This document shows, in pieces, positions 42,481 to 53,253 of a stretch of DNA of 64,000 bases. Positions within the stretch are counted from its first letter, which is position 1, and each line of letters begins with the position of its first letter. This DNA comes from Bacillus nitratireducens (GTDB lineage Bacteria > Bacillota > Bacilli > Bacillales > Bacillaceae_G). Below the pieces are notes generated by a model. It was not told where the DNA came from, did no database searches, and worked only from the letters and a program-made list of their open reading frames with translations. Made by a program: the position numbers and the translations under genes. Location of the stretch: NCBI RefSeq assembly GCF_001884135.1, contig NZ_MAOC01000087.1:1-64000 (forward strand), written 5' to 3'.

Positions 42481-43731
42481 ATGGATCAGGAAAAAAATAC
42501 TGTTAATGGGAAAGTACGTCGTCCGGTTGTATACATAAAAAGAACAATCATTCTCGTCCTACTATTTTCACTTGTATATTTCATGTATACAAAAATTGTT
42601 GCGCATAATAAAAAAGAGGAAACTTTAAAAGCAGCAGCAGAAATGAAGAAGCAAGAAGAGATAAAAAAGCAAGAAGAAATGAAAAGACAAGAAGCTGAAA
42701 AACAAAGAAAACAAAAAGAACAGGAAGAACAGATAAAGCAGGCGCAAGTTATAGAGAAACCTGCTGAAGGGCCGCCTCAAGAAATTAATGAAAACGCTCA
42801 ATTGGATCAATATTTACAAAACGCAGGATTTAGTGGGACAGCTGTTATTGTGAAGAACGGAAAAGTTCTTTTGAATAAAGGATACGGTATGGCGAACAAA
42901 GAGAAGCAAGTACCGAATAATTCAGAAACGACCTTTTATATTGGCTCTATTTCAAAGGCATTTGTAGCGACTGCTATTATGCAATTAAAAGATCAAAATA
43001 AATTACAAGTAGAGGATACGATTGCAAAGTATATTCCAGATTTTCCTCAAGGTAATAGCATTCAACTAAAACATTTATTAACACATACATCAGGGATTCC
43101 GGAATATGAGCAGGGAACAGAGGATATTTCTCATGAGGAACTGATAAAGCGGATAGGCAATCAAAAGCGTATTGCAGGCCCAGGAGAGAAATGGAAGTAT
43201 TCAGATTCGAACTACTCTATACTTGCCTACATTGCCGAGAAGGTAAGTGGACAACCATTAGAAGAATATATTAAACAACATATTTTTGCTACTGCTGGTA
43301 TGAAGCATTCTGGTTTTGGTAAAGCGTTAGAACAAACAAGATTCCCATCAACGGGTTATAAAATAGTAAATAATAATATGACAACACCTAACATTCCGAG
43401 CATGTCACAATTATATGGTTGTGGTGATATATATACGAGCGCGCATGATTTATATTTATTTAATGAAGCGCTATTCTCTGGAAAATTAATATCAAAAGAG
43501 AGTTATAATCAAATGTTTACTGCCGTCAAAAAAGATTACGGATTTGGCTGGTATGTAGACCCAGGCAGTTATTCAAATCATGGTGTAATGCCAGGTTGGA
43601 ATTGCTTAAATGGATTTAGTAAAAATGGCAGTGTATATGTTGTTTTATTATCTAACATTCAAAACAATATTAAATCATTTGGCAAAGTGAATAACGACAT
43701 TTATACGATGTTACGAAATATTGAAGTGTAA
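42481..43731 (+). CDS. Membrane-anchored beta-lactamase-fold serine hydrolase (class C/PBP-like)
   Basis: 416 residues. One N-terminal anchor (TIILVLLFSLVYFMYTKIVA, about 22-41), a long Lys/Gln/Glu coiled coil (about 46-90), then a beta-lactamase-family domain. SxxK is Ser-Ile-Ser-Lys in FYIGSISKAF; the second motif is YSDSNY and the third is HGVMPGWN. Such proteins are DD-carboxypeptidases or esterases of the envelope, not necessarily drug-resistance enzymes. AAGGGGAAAAGGG precedes ATG 42481. Monocistronic. Confidence 0.85.
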   Translation: MDQEKNTVNGKVRRPVVYIKRTIILVLLFSLVYFMYTKIVAHNKKEETLKAAAEMKKQEEIKKQEEMKRQEAEKQRKQKEQEEQIKQAQVIEKPAEGPPQEINENAQLDQYLQNAGFSGTAVIVKNGKVLLNKGYGMANKEKQVPNNSETTFYIGSISKAFVATAIMQLKDQNKLQVEDTIAKYIPDFPQGNSIQLKHLLTHTSGIPEYEQGTEDISHEELIKRIGNQKRIAGPGEKWKYSDSNYSILAYIAEKVSGQPLEEYIKQHIFATAGMKHSGFGKALEQTRFPSTGYKIVNNNMTTPNIPSMSQLYGCGDIYTSAHDLYLFNEALFSGKLISKESYNQMFTAVKKDYGFGWYVDPGSYSNHGVMPGWNCLNGFSKNGSVYVVLLSNIQNNIKSFGKVNNDIYTMLRNIEV

Positions 43732-43760
43732 AAGACTATCCCTTTTGGATAGTCTTTTTT
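43730..43760 (+). terminator. Terminator of the serine hydrolase gene
   Basis: AAAAGACTATCC / GGATAGTCTTTT stem followed by TT. Confidence 0.85.
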
Positions 43761-43924
43761 GTATTGAGAAAATATATCCACGATTATTCATTAATGTAAT
43801 ACAAAAATAATGAATATGTTCTAGAAAATGTATGTCTTACCTATCACAAAAAAAACTGTTTTGTATACATTAAGATGTATGGATGTTATTTTTTATACTT
43901 TAAAAATAATAGGAGGAGAAGCGT

Positions 43925-44326
43925 ATGTGTCTGTTCAGAAAATATTGGCATAAATTATCCAGACTGTTTAATAGACAATTAGGTTATTTTTTAGATGACA
44001 AGTTATTGCCTGCTGTGGAACGACTTTTATTTTCGCAAAACTTCGCAAGGTTTATTCAAAGAAATTCTAAGCAAGCTACGGAAGATTTTATAGAATCAAG
44101 TCAATTCCAATCTATTATTTGTAACATTTTAAAAGAATGTAATACATCACCATTTAAAGAAATTGCAAAGCAGTATTTAGGTAAAAACGTCGAAATTACT
44201 GTGACAGTTGGACAGTTAACGGGTGTTATTGTAGCAGTTGGTGACGATTTCTTAACGCTGCAAGAAGGAATAGGAACTGAAGTTTTATTACCATTTACAA
44301 GTATTATATCAATTAAAGAAGTGTAA
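43925..44326 (+). CDS. DUF2642-like protein heading the polysaccharide operon
   Basis: 133 residues. An N-terminal helical part with aromatic and basic residues (CLFRKYWHKLSRLFNRQLGY) is joined to a C-terminal small beta-barrel (about 78-133: GKNVEITVTVGQLTGVIVAV, then LLPFTSIISIKEV) of the Sm-like DUF2642 type found in spore-coat-associated proteins of bacilli. AGGAGGAG precedes ATG 43925. It is the first of six same-strand genes; the next starts 16 bp later. A SigK-like element (CAC at 43845-43847, TATACATTA at 43864-43872) lies upstream, but the match is loose. Confidence 0.7.
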   Translation: MCLFRKYWHKLSRLFNRQLGYFLDDKLLPAVERLLFSQNFARFIQRNSKQATEDFIESSQFQSIICNILKECNTSPFKEIAKQYLGKNVEITVTVGQLTGVIVAVGDDFLTLQEGIGTEVLLPFTSIISIKEV

Positions 44327-44342
44327 GAAAGGAGACTTATAT

Positions 44343-44537
44343 ATGTTATTTACTGATGAATTGCGTAACCATGTTGGTGAGTTAGTGCAAGTTGTGACAG
44401 CTGTAGAAATTGTTGCAGGCATTCTTTTATCTGTGACGGATGGAGCAGTAAGTGTTCGTACTTCTCCTTCTTATGGACCACCGGAAGATGTACTTGTACG
44501 TATCCCTATTATTTCTTATGTTCGCTTGGAAGGGTAA
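44343..44537 (+). CDS. Small DUF2642-like protein
   Basis: 64 residues, essentially only the small beta-barrel: FTDELRNHVGELVQVVTAVE, IVAGILLSVTDGAVSVRTSP and a closing RIPIISYVRLEG, parallel to the C-terminal half of the preceding protein. AAGGAGA precedes ATG 44343. Both may form an oligomeric ring or coat layer. The family role is unproven. The glycosyltransferase gene begins 13 bp after its stop. Confidence 0.68.
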   Translation: MLFTDELRNHVGELVQVVTAVEIVAGILLSVTDGAVSVRTSPSYGPPEDVLVRIPIISYVRLEG

Positions 44538-44550
44538 GAGTGATGCAAGT

Positions 44551-46098
44551 ATGAAAGTATCAGTTGTTATTCCAGTGCATAATGAAGCAAGTACTTTATC
44601 ACAAGTCTTAGTAGAAGTGGAGAAGCTCGAGCCTTATGAAATTATCGTAGTAGATAATGGATCGACAGATGAGACAAAAGAGATAGCCTTCCAACATCAT
44701 TGCCGCGTGATTTATTATAAACATTCTCTTGGCAATGATGTTGGAAGGGCAATTGGAGCTAGAAAAGCAAAAGGTGACATCGTATTATTTTTAGATGGTG
44801 ATATTGTTATTGATAATGTAGAGCTACAACGTTTCGTGAAAGGAATCCAGCAGGGGCATCAAATTGTTGTGAATAATTTAACATGGTCTGTGTATTTAAA
44901 GGTGAGACCACATTATACGACAGTTGGAAAATGTATGTTGAATCGTTATTTGAATAAAAAAGAGCTTGTTGTCGGATCTTTAATCGCAATTCCACATGCG
45001 ATGAGTAGAGAAATTATCGAGAGGTTTGGGTGGTGGAATTTAGCGGATCCAGCATTATTTCAAGCGATGGCGATGTCTAGAGGAGTAGATATTGTTGATA
45101 TGGCTTCGGTCGATGTAATTCACACAAACAAAGTTCGTCCTGTGCATACTGGTACATCACCTGGTTCTCCTTATCCGAAAGCGACTAGTCGTATTATGGG
45201 TGATCATTTACGTGCTTTGCAATATGTAATCGAAACATATGGTAAACGTGGCGGTTTTTCGGAGGGAAATAGGGATAGAGAGTTTATAGGGAAGTATAAA
45301 CCAGTTTTATTACAAAAGGAAAAGGCGAAATATAGTGCGATTATACCAGTGTCAGAAGAAAAAATGACTATCAGATCTGTTATACAAGAAGTGAAAAAAG
45401 CAGGTGTAGATGAAATTATAGTTGTTGCGAATGGAGCAGATGGTGAGACGATTAAACAAGCAAAGTTAGAGAATGTTATTGTAGTTGAATTCACGAAGGC
45501 GCTTGGCCATAATGTAGCACGAGCGATAGGGGCTATGCATGCTACGGCAGATATTTGTTTATTTGTTGATGGTGATTTTGCTATTCCGGCAAAAAAACTA
45601 ATTCCATTTTTGCATGCTATTGAAGACGGGAATGATGTGGCGTTAAATGATTTGCAATGTTTGTTAGATATGTTTCACCCGGCAGATCCAATTAGTATGG
45701 GGAAATATTTTGTGAATTTGGTAGCAAAACGACCAGATTTATGGAACAACTCGTTAACGGCAGTACCACATGCTATGCGTAAAAAGGTAATAGAGAAAAT
45801 TGGGTATGATTCTCTTATCATTCCACCATTAGCTCAAATGAAAGCTATTTTAGAAGAATGCTCCATTACAGCAGTGGAATTTGTAGATGTTATAAAAACA
45901 AATCGAGTACGCCCAGAGCAACATGGTTTTGTAAATGGACGTATCCCAGCATTTGACCGTATTTTTGGTGATCAGCTTGAGGCGATTGCGTATTTATTAC
46001 AATATACGGACGAACGCGGAGGATTTACAGATGGAGAGCGGGATAGAGATATAATTCAACAATTGAGAAAGGAAGAAGAAAATATAGATGGATGCTAG
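44551..46098 (+). CDS. Tandem (two-domain) family 2 glycosyltransferase
   Basis: 515 residues from ATG 44551, the only start consistent with the domain; the ribosome site is weak, so translational coupling to the upstream gene is likely. It is two complete GT2-like halves in tandem. Each half has a nucleotide-binding start ([24 protein letters not shown]), a [10 protein letters not shown]-type helix, a DGD acidic motif ([18 protein letters not shown]), NxVRP, a GDxLxA segment and a closing RGGFxxGxRDR. There are no membrane helices. It probably adds sugars to a nucleotide-sugar- or lipid-linked acceptor. It overlaps the dehydrogenase gene by 11 bp. Confidence 0.85.
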   Translation: MKVSVVIPVHNEASTLSQVLVEVEKLEPYEIIVVDNGSTDETKEIAFQHHCRVIYYKHSLGNDVGRAIGARKAKGDIVLFLDGDIVIDNVELQRFVKGIQQGHQIVVNNLTWSVYLKVRPHYTTVGKCMLNRYLNKKELVVGSLIAIPHAMSREIIERFGWWNLADPALFQAMAMSRGVDIVDMASVDVIHTNKVRPVHTGTSPGSPYPKATSRIMGDHLRALQYVIETYGKRGGFSEGNRDREFIGKYKPVLLQKEKAKYSAIIPVSEEKMTIRSVIQEVKKAGVDEIIVVANGADGETIKQAKLENVIVVEFTKALGHNVARAIGAMHATADICLFVDGDFAIPAKKLIPFLHAIEDGNDVALNDLQCLLDMFHPADPISMGKYFVNLVAKRPDLWNNSLTAVPHAMRKKVIEKIGYDSLIIPPLAQMKAILEECSITAVEFVDVIKTNRVRPEQHGFVNGRIPAFDRIFGDQLEAIAYLLQYTDERGGFTDGERDRDIIQQLRKEEENIDGC

Positions 46099-47332
46099 TA
46101 GTAAAGTAACTATTATTGGATTAGGATATGTTGGCCTTCCTTTGGCTGTCCTTTTTGCAGAAAGAGGACATGCTGTACTTGGATTAGATAAAGATACTAG
46201 GAAGATAGAATTAATAACCAAAGGAGAAAGTTATATTCCTGATGTTTCTTCCAAGGTATTACAAAATTTATTGAACGAAAGAAAATTAATAGTAAATACA
46301 CCAGATAAAGGTGTTACGGAGTTCCAAAATAGTGAGTATGTTATTGTGACTGTGCCAACGCCGATTAATGAGAATAAAGAACCCGATTTAAGTGCCCTCG
46401 TTTCATCCTCTTATTATATACAACTACACCTTCAAAAAGGACAAACCTTCATTTTTGAAAGCTCCACATATCCAGGTACACTGGAGGAAGTTATTATTCC
46501 TATTATTTCTCAAACAGGTAAAAAGGTAGGAGAAGATTATTATATTGGGTATTCTCCAGAGCGAATTGATCCAGCGAATAGCCAGTATTCAGTTGAAACA
46601 ATTCCAAAAGTTATTAGTGGACAAACCGAGCAGTGTAAACAAAAAGTACAAGATTTATATAGCACTATATTTGATGTAGTCGTTCCAGTTAGCTCTCCGA
46701 AAGTAGCAGAGATGTGTAAGCTATTTGAAAATATTCAGCGCTTAGTTAATATTTCATTAGTAAATGAGTTAAATATACTTTGTGAAAGTTTGAATATTAA
46801 TTTTTATGAGGTGCTTGAAGCTGCATCTACAAAACCGTTTGGATTTACTCCGTATTGGCCAGGACCAGGAATAGGGGGACATTGTATCCCGGTAGATCCT
46901 TTGTATTTTCAATGGAGAATAAGAAAGGCTGGAGCAATTAGTCAATTAATTGAGGCAGCACATGTAATTAATGAAGAAATGCCAGAGAAAATAATCGGGA
47001 AAGTGAAAGGTGTGGTGCAATCACCAGCAACGGTTTTAATTGTAGGGATTGCATATAAGAAAGATGTAAATGATTTGAGAGAATCACCAGCGTTGCCGAT
47101 TATTCAATTATTAATAAAAGAAGGATACAAGATAGAATATCATGATCCGTATATTTCTACAGCGAAAATTGGGGATACACTATATCAATCCGTCTCATTA
47201 GATGAACAAAGAATTAAACAAGCGGATTGTATTTTAATTGTAACGGATCACTCTAATATCGATTGGAATCTATTTAAAGGAATTGAGCGATTAATAGATA
47301 CACGTGGAATTATAAAGAAGGTGAGTGTATGA
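46088..47332 (+). CDS. UDP-sugar (UDP-glucose/UDP-HexNAc) 6-dehydrogenase
   Basis: 414 residues of the UDP-Glc/GDP-Man dehydrogenase family. The NAD-binding [13 protein letters not shown] is at about 11-23, the conserved SSTYPGT at about 125-131 and the catalytic Cys266 in [11 protein letters not shown]; a C-terminal UDP-binding domain follows ([16 protein letters not shown]). It oxidises the C6 alcohol of a UDP-sugar to the uronate using two NAD+. The WbpA/WecC-like spacing suggests a HexNAc substrate. It overlaps its neighbours by 11 and 4 bp, so it belongs to the polysaccharide operon. Confidence 0.9.
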   Translation: MDASSKVTIIGLGYVGLPLAVLFAERGHAVLGLDKDTRKIELITKGESYIPDVSSKVLQNLLNERKLIVNTPDKGVTEFQNSEYVIVTVPTPINENKEPDLSALVSSSYYIQLHLQKGQTFIFESSTYPGTLEEVIIPIISQTGKKVGEDYYIGYSPERIDPANSQYSVETIPKVISGQTEQCKQKVQDLYSTIFDVVVPVSSPKVAEMCKLFENIQRLVNISLVNELNILCESLNINFYEVLEAASTKPFGFTPYWPGPGIGGHCIPVDPLYFQWRIRKAGAISQLIEAAHVINEEMPEKIIGKVKGVVQSPATVLIVGIAYKKDVNDLRESPALPIIQLLIKEGYKIEYHDPYISTAKIGDTLYQSVSLDEQRIKQADCILIVTDHSNIDWNLFKGIERLIDTRGIIKKVSV

Positions 47333-48294
47333 GTAAGAAATGTTTAATTACAGGTGGAGCAGGATTCATTGGGTCGCATCTAGCTGAAGAATTGGTGAAA
47401 AGAGGTTATGAAGTCACGATTGTGGATAACTTCTATAAAGGGAAAATTAAATATCATGATGAGTTAATGAAAGAAATTCGGGTTATTCCAATAAGTGTTT
47501 TAGATAAAAATTCTATTTATGAATTAGTAAATCAACATGATGTAGTATTTCATTTAGCGGCAATATTAGGTGTTAAAACGACAATGGAAAAAAGTGTAGA
47601 GCTTATTGAAACAAATTTTGATGGGACGAGAAACATTTTGCAAGCAGCGTTAAAAGGGAAGAAGAAAGTAGTATTTGCATCTACTTCTGAAGTATATGGA
47701 AAGGGAGAGCCGCCATTCTCTGAAGAAGGAGATCGTTTATACGGGGCAACTTCTAAAATACGCTGGAGTTATGCAGTTTGTAAAACGTTAGAAGAGACAT
47801 TATGTTTAGGGTACGCATTAGAAGGTTTACCGGTAACGATTGTTCGTTATTTTAATATTTATGGCCCAAGAGCGAAAGACGGTCCGTATGCAGGAGTAAT
47901 ACCACGATTTATCCGTGCGGCTTTGCAGGGGGATGATATTCTCGTGTATGGAGATGGAAAGCAGACACGTTGCTTTACGTATGTAAGTGATGCGGTTGAG
48001 GCAACAATTCGTGCAATGGGTGAGAATGTAAATGGTGAAATTATTAATATAGGTTCTGAGAATGAAAAAAATATTAAAGAAGTAGCAGAAGTAATCAAAA
48101 AACTAACGGATTCTTCTTCGAAAATTGTACAGGTTCCTTTTGAAGAAGTATACCCACATGGTTTTGAGGAAATTCCAAATAGAAGACCAGACGTAACAAA
48201 ATTAAGAGAACTTGTTCAATTTCAAGCGACAGTAACGTGGGAACAAGGATTGAAAGAAACTATTAAATGGTTTCGTGAAGAAAGCAATGGCTAA
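47329..48294 (+). CDS. NAD-dependent sugar-nucleotide epimerase/dehydratase
   Basis: 321 residues of the extended SDR family. The cofactor loop GGAGFIGSH is at about 9-17, the catalytic Ser in FASTSEVYG near 125 and YAVCK (Y-x3-K) near 147-151; [20 protein letters not shown] is the substrate-binding stretch. It probably epimerises C4 of the uronate made by the preceding enzyme, or makes UDP-xylose-like sugars. ATGA overlap with the dehydrogenase stop shows translational coupling; the following glycosyltransferase start overlaps this stop by 8 bp. Confidence 0.9.
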   Translation: MSKKCLITGGAGFIGSHLAEELVKRGYEVTIVDNFYKGKIKYHDELMKEIRVIPISVLDKNSIYELVNQHDVVFHLAAILGVKTTMEKSVELIETNFDGTRNILQAALKGKKKVVFASTSEVYGKGEPPFSEEGDRLYGATSKIRWSYAVCKTLEETLCLGYALEGLPVTIVRYFNIYGPRAKDGPYAGVIPRFIRAALQGDDILVYGDGKQTRCFTYVSDAVEATIRAMGENVNGEIINIGSENEKNIKEVAEVIKKLTDSSSKIVQVPFEEVYPHGFEEIPNRRPDVTKLRELVQFQATVTWEQGLKETIKWFREESNG

Positions 48295-49834
48295 GTCATT
48301 ATCGGTTATTATTCCCGTATGTAATGAAGTAGATACGATTTCAGACGTGATTCAATCGGTAAAACCGCTAAATCCAGTAGAGATTATTGTAGTAGCAAAT
48401 GGTTGTAATGATGGCACAGAAGCGATTGCTGAGAGCCTAGGATGTACAGTAATCCAGTATAAAGAGTCACTTGGTAACGACGTTGGACGTGCAGTTGGTG
48501 CGAAACATGCGATAGGTGATGTATTACTGTTTGTAGATGGTGATTTTGCTATTCAAACTTCAAAACTACAACTATTCCTTAATCCGATTTTGCATGATCA
48601 GGCGGATATCGCTTTAAATAATTTGGACGCATTATTTTTAAAGAATCAAAAACCACATTCTATTACAGTATGGCGCCAAATATTAAATGCAATGTTAGAG
48701 CGCGAAGAATTAAAAATTGATTCTTTATTATCTGTACCTCATGCGTTGACGAAAGAAGTCGTTCAAAGTATTGGATATGAATGTTTTGTTAATCCTATTG
48801 TGGCTCATTTACGCTTAGCACAAAGTAAATGGAAAATTAGTCGTCATTGTGCAATTGACGTTATTACGCCGAATAAATTTCGTCCACTTGAGCATGCTGC
48901 GTATGGCACGGATCTTTCTCAATCTGAAAAACGAATGATAGGTGATCATATAGAAGCTGTAGCAGAGCGGATAGTAGGCAGCGATGAGCGCGGAGGATAC
49001 TATGATGGAAATAGGAAAAGAGAGAGTGTTTATCATACTTTAAAATTTGAAGAATTTTATCAAGGATGGGGCGTTACATCTAACTTGTATAAAGGAGAGA
49101 AATTATCGGTAATTATTCCTGTACAAGATGAAGAGAAAACAATTGGGAACGTTATAGAAGAGCTTCGCAAAATTGAACCTTTTGAAATCATCGTTGTTGT
49201 AAATGGTTCGTCCGATAAAACGGCAACAATTGCAAAAGACAAGGGAGCAACAACAATTGTATATAAAGAAGCACTTGGAAACGATGTAGGGCGTTCGCTT
49301 GGAACTTATTTTGCAAAAGGAGAAATTGTGTTATTTATAGACGGCGATTTTGTTATTCCAGCTAGTGAGCTATATCCCTTTGCAAAAGCAATTGCAGATG
49401 GAACAGATGTCGCATTAAATGATTTAAATCATTATTTAGATTTGAGAGTACCACTGCATCTTGTAACTGCATTTAAATATGCATTAAATTTAGCTTGTGA
49501 TCGAAAAGATTTGGGAGTAGGCTCTCTTATTGCTGTACCTAATGCGTTTAGCCGGATGTGTTTGAAATCAATTGGGTATAGATCGTTACTGTCACCTTGC
49601 GTAGCGCAAGTGAAAGCTATTCTTTCAGGATTCGAAATCGCATGTGTAAGTCGTGTTGAGGTCGATAAGATGAACCGTATTCGTCCCAGTGAACATTTTG
49701 CAAAAATAGGTCATCCTCCAGCTGTCCTTCGAATTATAGGTGATCATATAGAAGGATTCGAGCAATTAATTGTATTGGAAGGTAGTCGTGGTGGATTCGA
49801 TGATGGGAATAGAAAAAGAGATGTTTTAGAGTAG
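48287..49834 (+). CDS. Tandem (two-domain) family 2 glycosyltransferase
   Basis: 515 residues from ATG 48287, inside the epimerase end, with GAAGAAAG upstream. Like the first glycosyltransferase of the operon, and of identical length, it contains two GT2 halves: LSVIIPVCNEVDTISDVIQS with [16 protein letters not shown] and VDGDFAI, then LSVIIPVQDEEKTIGNVIEE with LGNDVGRSLGTYFAKG and IDGDFVI. Both halves close with RGGxxDGNRKR. The two proteins evidently arose by duplication of an already duplicated gene and would give four transferase sites in one pathway. Operon terminator follows. Confidence 0.86.
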   Translation: MAKSLSVIIPVCNEVDTISDVIQSVKPLNPVEIIVVANGCNDGTEAIAESLGCTVIQYKESLGNDVGRAVGAKHAIGDVLLFVDGDFAIQTSKLQLFLNPILHDQADIALNNLDALFLKNQKPHSITVWRQILNAMLEREELKIDSLLSVPHALTKEVVQSIGYECFVNPIVAHLRLAQSKWKISRHCAIDVITPNKFRPLEHAAYGTDLSQSEKRMIGDHIEAVAERIVGSDERGGYYDGNRKRESVYHTLKFEEFYQGWGVTSNLYKGEKLSVIIPVQDEEKTIGNVIEELRKIEPFEIIVVVNGSSDKTATIAKDKGATTIVYKEALGNDVGRSLGTYFAKGEIVLFIDGDFVIPASELYPFAKAIADGTDVALNDLNHYLDLRVPLHLVTAFKYALNLACDRKDLGVGSLIAVPNAFSRMCLKSIGYRSLLSPCVAQVKAILSGFEIACVSRVEVDKMNRIRPSEHFAKIGHPPAVLRIIGDHIEGFEQLIVLEGSRGGFDDGNRKRDVLE

Positions 49835-49838
49835 TAAC

Positions 49839-49870
49839 AAAAAAAGTGTACAACGTATGTACACTTTTTT
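49839..49870 (+). terminator. Terminator of the polysaccharide operon
   Basis: AAAAAAAGTGTACA / TGTACACTTTTTT stem with a 5-nt loop. Confidence 0.87.
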
Positions 49871-50173
49871 GCTCTGTTATAAAAACTATAACAGATTAGG
49901 AGATAAGAGTATTACAGCTCTACAATGGGTATCGTTCTTATATTACAAAATAGGACTCGTATATAAGAATACCAAAAAAATACAATTAAAGAAAGGGTTA
50001 ATTCTAAAGAGTTTTATATGAGGTTAACACTATGTATGTAGTAGTTTGCTCAACATTTCACAAACATGTCACAACTATTTCGTCCACTTTCGAAAAAAAG
50101 TAGTATTCTAAGTGTGTAAGCTGTTATATAAAAAATCTTAGTCCTGTACTAATCAAAAATGGAGGAGATTAGG
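49871..50173 (+). promoter_or_regulatory. pflB leader/promoter region with TCACAA direct repeats
   Basis: No gene is seen here. A small hairpin (CTGTTATA / TATAACAG) lies at 49874-49894. TTCACAAACAT (50057-50067) and GTCACAACTAT (50068-50078) are back-to-back 11-bp repeats, one helical turn apart. The first contains the reverse complement of the ResD-type motif TTTGTGAA. Oxygen- or redox-responsive control of pfl is expected. Confidence 0.4.
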
Positions 50174-52423
50174 ATGACTCAAGTATTAGAAAATGTAAAA
50201 AACGCGTGGGAAAACTTTAAAGGTGAAAAATGGAAAGCAGAGATTGATGTTCGCGATTTCATTTTAAATAATGTAAACGTTTACGAGGGAGAGGACTCTT
50301 TCTTAGCGGAAGCAACTGAAGAAACGAAAAAACTTTGGGATCAAGTAATGGATTTAACAACAAAGGAACGTGAAAACGGTGGCGTTCTTGATATGGATAC
50401 AAAAATTGTTTCTTCTATTACATCACATGAACCAGGATATTTAAATAAAGATATTGAAAAAGTGGTCGGTTTCCAAACTGATAAACCATTTAAACGTTCT
50501 TTACAACCGTATGGTGGTATTCGTATGGCGGAACAAGCTTGTGAAGCGTATGGATATGAAATGGATAAAGAACTTAGCAGTATTTTCAGAGACTGGCGTA
50601 AAACTCATAATCAAGGTGTATTTGATGCATACACACCAGAAATGAAAGCGGCTCGTAAGTCAGGTGTTATTACTGGTCTTCCAGATGCATATGGACGTGG
50701 ACGTATTATCGGTGATTATCGCCGCGTAGCATTATATGGTATAGATCGTTTAATTGAAGCGAAAAAAGCTGATTTTAATTTAACTGGTGGTGTAATGAGC
50801 GAAGAGACAATGCGCTTACGCGAAGAATTATCTGAGCAAATGCGTGCACTTCAAGAGTTAAAACAGATGGCTGCTTCTCATGGATTCGATATTTCTAAGC
50901 CAGCTACAAATGCACAAGAGGCTTTCCAATGGTTATACTTTGCTTATCTTGCAGCAATTAAAGAGCAAAACGGGGCAGCAATGAGTCTTGGACGTACATC
51001 TACATTCCTAGATGTTTACATTGAAAGAGATTTAGCAAATGGTACTTTAACAGAAGAAGCAGCACAAGAAATTGTGGATCACTTCATTATGAAATTACGT
51101 CTTGTGAAATTCGCAAGAACACCTGATTATAATGAGCTATTCTCTGGTGATCCAACTTGGGTAACTGAATCTATCGGTGGTATGGCGTTAGACGGTCGTC
51201 CGTTAGTAACAAAAAACTCATTCCGTTTCTTGCATACATTAGATAATTTAGGACCAGCTCCAGAACCAAACTTAACAGTTCTTTGGTCTAAACAATTACC
51301 AGAGAACTTTAAAAACTACTGTGCGAAAATGTCTATTAAAACATCAGCAATTCAATATGAAAATGATGACATTATGCGTCCTGATTACGGCGATGACTAC
51401 GGTATTGCTTGTTGTGTATCAGCAATGAGAATTGGTAAACAAATGCAGTTCTTCGGAGCGCGTGCAAACTTAGCGAAAGCATTACTATATGCGATTAACG
51501 GCGGTAAAGATGAAAAATCGAAAGCGCAAGTTGGTCCTGAGTATGCACCAATTGCTTCTGAAGTATTAGATTATGAAGAGGTTATGCATAAGTTTGATAT
51601 GACAATGGAATGGTTAGCGGGTCTATATTTAAACACATTAAATGTTATCCACTACATGCACGATAAATATAGCTACGAACGTATTGAAATGGCGCTTCAT
51701 GATACAAATGTTCTTCGTACAATGGCAACAGGTATCGCAGGATTGTCTGTAGTAGCGGACTCATTAAGTGCAATTAAATACGCAAAAGTAAAACCAATTC
51801 GTGATGAAAATGGTATTGCAGTTGACTTTGAAATTGAAGGAGATTTCCCTAAATACGGTAACAATGATGACCGTGTAGATGAGATCGCTGTAAATCTTGT
51901 GAAAGCATTTATGAATAAACTTCGTAAGCATAAAACATACAGAAATTCTGTTCATACAATGTCAATCTTAACAATTACATCTAACGTCGTATACGGTAAG
52001 AAAACTGGTAATACTCCAGATGGCCGTCGTACTGGAGAACCATTTGCACCGGGTGCAAACCCAATGCATGGACGTGATACAAAAGGTGCATTAGCGTCAC
52101 TATTATCTGTAGCTAAATTACCATATGAAGATGCACAAGATGGTATTTCTAATACATTCTCTATCATTCCAAAAGCACTTGGTAAAGAAGATGATGTACA
52201 AGTACGCAACTTAGTATCTATGCTTGATGGATATGCAATAAAAGAAGGACATCACTTAAATATTAACGTATTTAATCGTGAAACATTAATGGATGCAATG
52301 GAGCATCCTGAAAAATATCCACAATTAACAATTCGTGTATCTGGTTACGCTGTTAACTTTATTAAATTAACTCGTGAACAACAAATTGATGTAATTAACC
52401 GTACAATGCATGAAAGCATGTAA
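50174..52423 (+). CDS. pflB: Formate acetyltransferase (pyruvate formate-lyase)
   Basis: 749 residues from ATG 50174, behind GGAGGAGAT; the frame to 50159 would include that site. Converts pyruvate and CoA to acetyl-CoA and formate in anaerobic mixed-acid fermentation. The adjacent active-site cysteines are in [13 protein letters not shown] near residue 412, and the radical-bearing Gly724 is in RVSGYAVNF near the C-terminus. It requires activation by the radical SAM enzyme encoded just downstream. A hairpin in the 69-bp gap may set the PflB:PflA ratio. Confidence 0.97.
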   Translation: MTQVLENVKNAWENFKGEKWKAEIDVRDFILNNVNVYEGEDSFLAEATEETKKLWDQVMDLTTKERENGGVLDMDTKIVSSITSHEPGYLNKDIEKVVGFQTDKPFKRSLQPYGGIRMAEQACEAYGYEMDKELSSIFRDWRKTHNQGVFDAYTPEMKAARKSGVITGLPDAYGRGRIIGDYRRVALYGIDRLIEAKKADFNLTGGVMSEETMRLREELSEQMRALQELKQMAASHGFDISKPATNAQEAFQWLYFAYLAAIKEQNGAAMSLGRTSTFLDVYIERDLANGTLTEEAAQEIVDHFIMKLRLVKFARTPDYNELFSGDPTWVTESIGGMALDGRPLVTKNSFRFLHTLDNLGPAPEPNLTVLWSKQLPENFKNYCAKMSIKTSAIQYENDDIMRPDYGDDYGIACCVSAMRIGKQMQFFGARANLAKALLYAINGGKDEKSKAQVGPEYAPIASEVLDYEEVMHKFDMTMEWLAGLYLNTLNVIHYMHDKYSYERIEMALHDTNVLRTMATGIAGLSVVADSLSAIKYAKVKPIRDENGIAVDFEIEGDFPKYGNNDDRVDEIAVNLVKAFMNKLRKHKTYRNSVHTMSILTITSNVVYGKKTGNTPDGRRTGEPFAPGANPMHGRDTKGALASLLSVAKLPYEDAQDGISNTFSIIPKALGKEDDVQVRNLVSMLDGYAIKEGHHLNINVFNRETLMDAMEHPEKYPQLTIRVSGYAVNFIKLTREQQIDVINRTMHESM

Positions 52424-52435
52424 GTGAAAAAAGTG

Positions 52436-52465
52436 TCCCTTCGCTTTTAATATATAGCGGAGGGA
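52436..52465 (+). other. Intercistronic hairpin between pflB and pflA
   Basis: TCCCTTCGCT / AGCGGAGGGA stem (one mismatch) with a 10-nt loop. It lacks a T-run, so it is probably an mRNA processing or stability element. Confidence 0.45.
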
Positions 52466-52492
52466 GGCTGTTTCAATAAAGGAGGAAGTAAC

Positions 52493-53224
52493 ATGGTAAA
52501 AGGAAGAATACATTCTGTAGAGTCTTGTGGTACTGTTGATGGCCCAGGGATTCGTTATGTCATATTTACACAAGGGTGTTTATTACGTTGTCAATATTGT
52601 CATAATGCTGATACGTGGGAAATCGGTAAAGGTAAAGAAATAACAGTTGAAGAAGTGATGCAGGATGTGACATGTTACCTTCCATTTATTGAAGCTTCTG
52701 GAGGCGGTATAACGGTTAGCGGTGGAGAGCCACTATTACAGCTAGACTTCTTAACCCAGTTGTTTAAAAAATGTAAAGAAGCTGGTATCCATACAACGAT
52801 CGATTCTTCTGGCGGTTGTTATTCTGAAGAGCCAGAATTCCAAAATAAGCTAGATATTTTAATGGACTATACAGATTTAGTTTTATTGGATTTGAAGCAT
52901 ATTGATTCAAAGAAACATCGTAAATTAACAGGGAAACCAAATGAACACATTTTACAATTTGCTCGTTATTTATCGGATAAAAAGAAACCAATTTGGGTAA
53001 GACATGTATTGGTCCCTGGTGTTACCGATGGTGAAGAGGATCTGCAAAAATTATCAAGCTTTATTCAAAGTCTATCGAATGTTAAGAAAGTGGAAGTGTT
53101 ACCATACCATAAACTCGGTGTTTATAAATGGGAGGCACTTGGACATAAGTATCCACTTGCGGATGTGAATCCACCGACAGAAGAAAATGTTGAGCATGCG
53201 AAACATATTTTAAAAGCAGTCTAA
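52493..53224 (+). CDS. pflA: Pyruvate formate-lyase activating enzyme
   Basis: 243 residues, radical SAM. Cluster cysteines Cys29, Cys33 and Cys36 are in [10 protein letters not shown], with SGGEPLLQ for SAM binding and [16 protein letters not shown] near 170. It abstracts the hydrogen from the PflB glycine to create the glycyl radical. AAAGGAGGAAG precedes ATG 52493. It is the second gene of the pfl operon, with the terminator overlapping its stop codon. Confidence 0.97.
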   Translation: MVKGRIHSVESCGTVDGPGIRYVIFTQGCLLRCQYCHNADTWEIGKGKEITVEEVMQDVTCYLPFIEASGGGITVSGGEPLLQLDFLTQLFKKCKEAGIHTTIDSSGGCYSEEPEFQNKLDILMDYTDLVLLDLKHIDSKKHRKLTGKPNEHILQFARYLSDKKKPIWVRHVLVPGVTDGEEDLQKLSSFIQSLSNVKKVEVLPYHKLGVYKWEALGHKYPLADVNPPTEENVEHAKHILKAV

Positions 53225-53249
53225 TCCAAATATTGGATTAGACTTTTTG
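53218..53249 (+). terminator. Terminator of pfl operon
   Basis: AGTCTAATCCAA / TTGGATTAGACT stem then TTTTTG. It includes the pflA stop. Confidence 0.87.
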
Positions 53250-53253
53250 TTTC

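Noticed and set aside
42481-43731. Antibiotic-resistance beta-lactamase
   Set aside because: The coiled-coil stalk, membrane anchor and degenerate YSDSNY motif fit an envelope PBP-like hydrolase; no evidence for drug hydrolysis.
43845-43872. Definite SigK promoter for the glycan operon
   Set aside because: The -10 lacks the initial C of CATAnnnTA and the -35 is only AC, so it is mentioned as a weak possibility and not listed as a feature.
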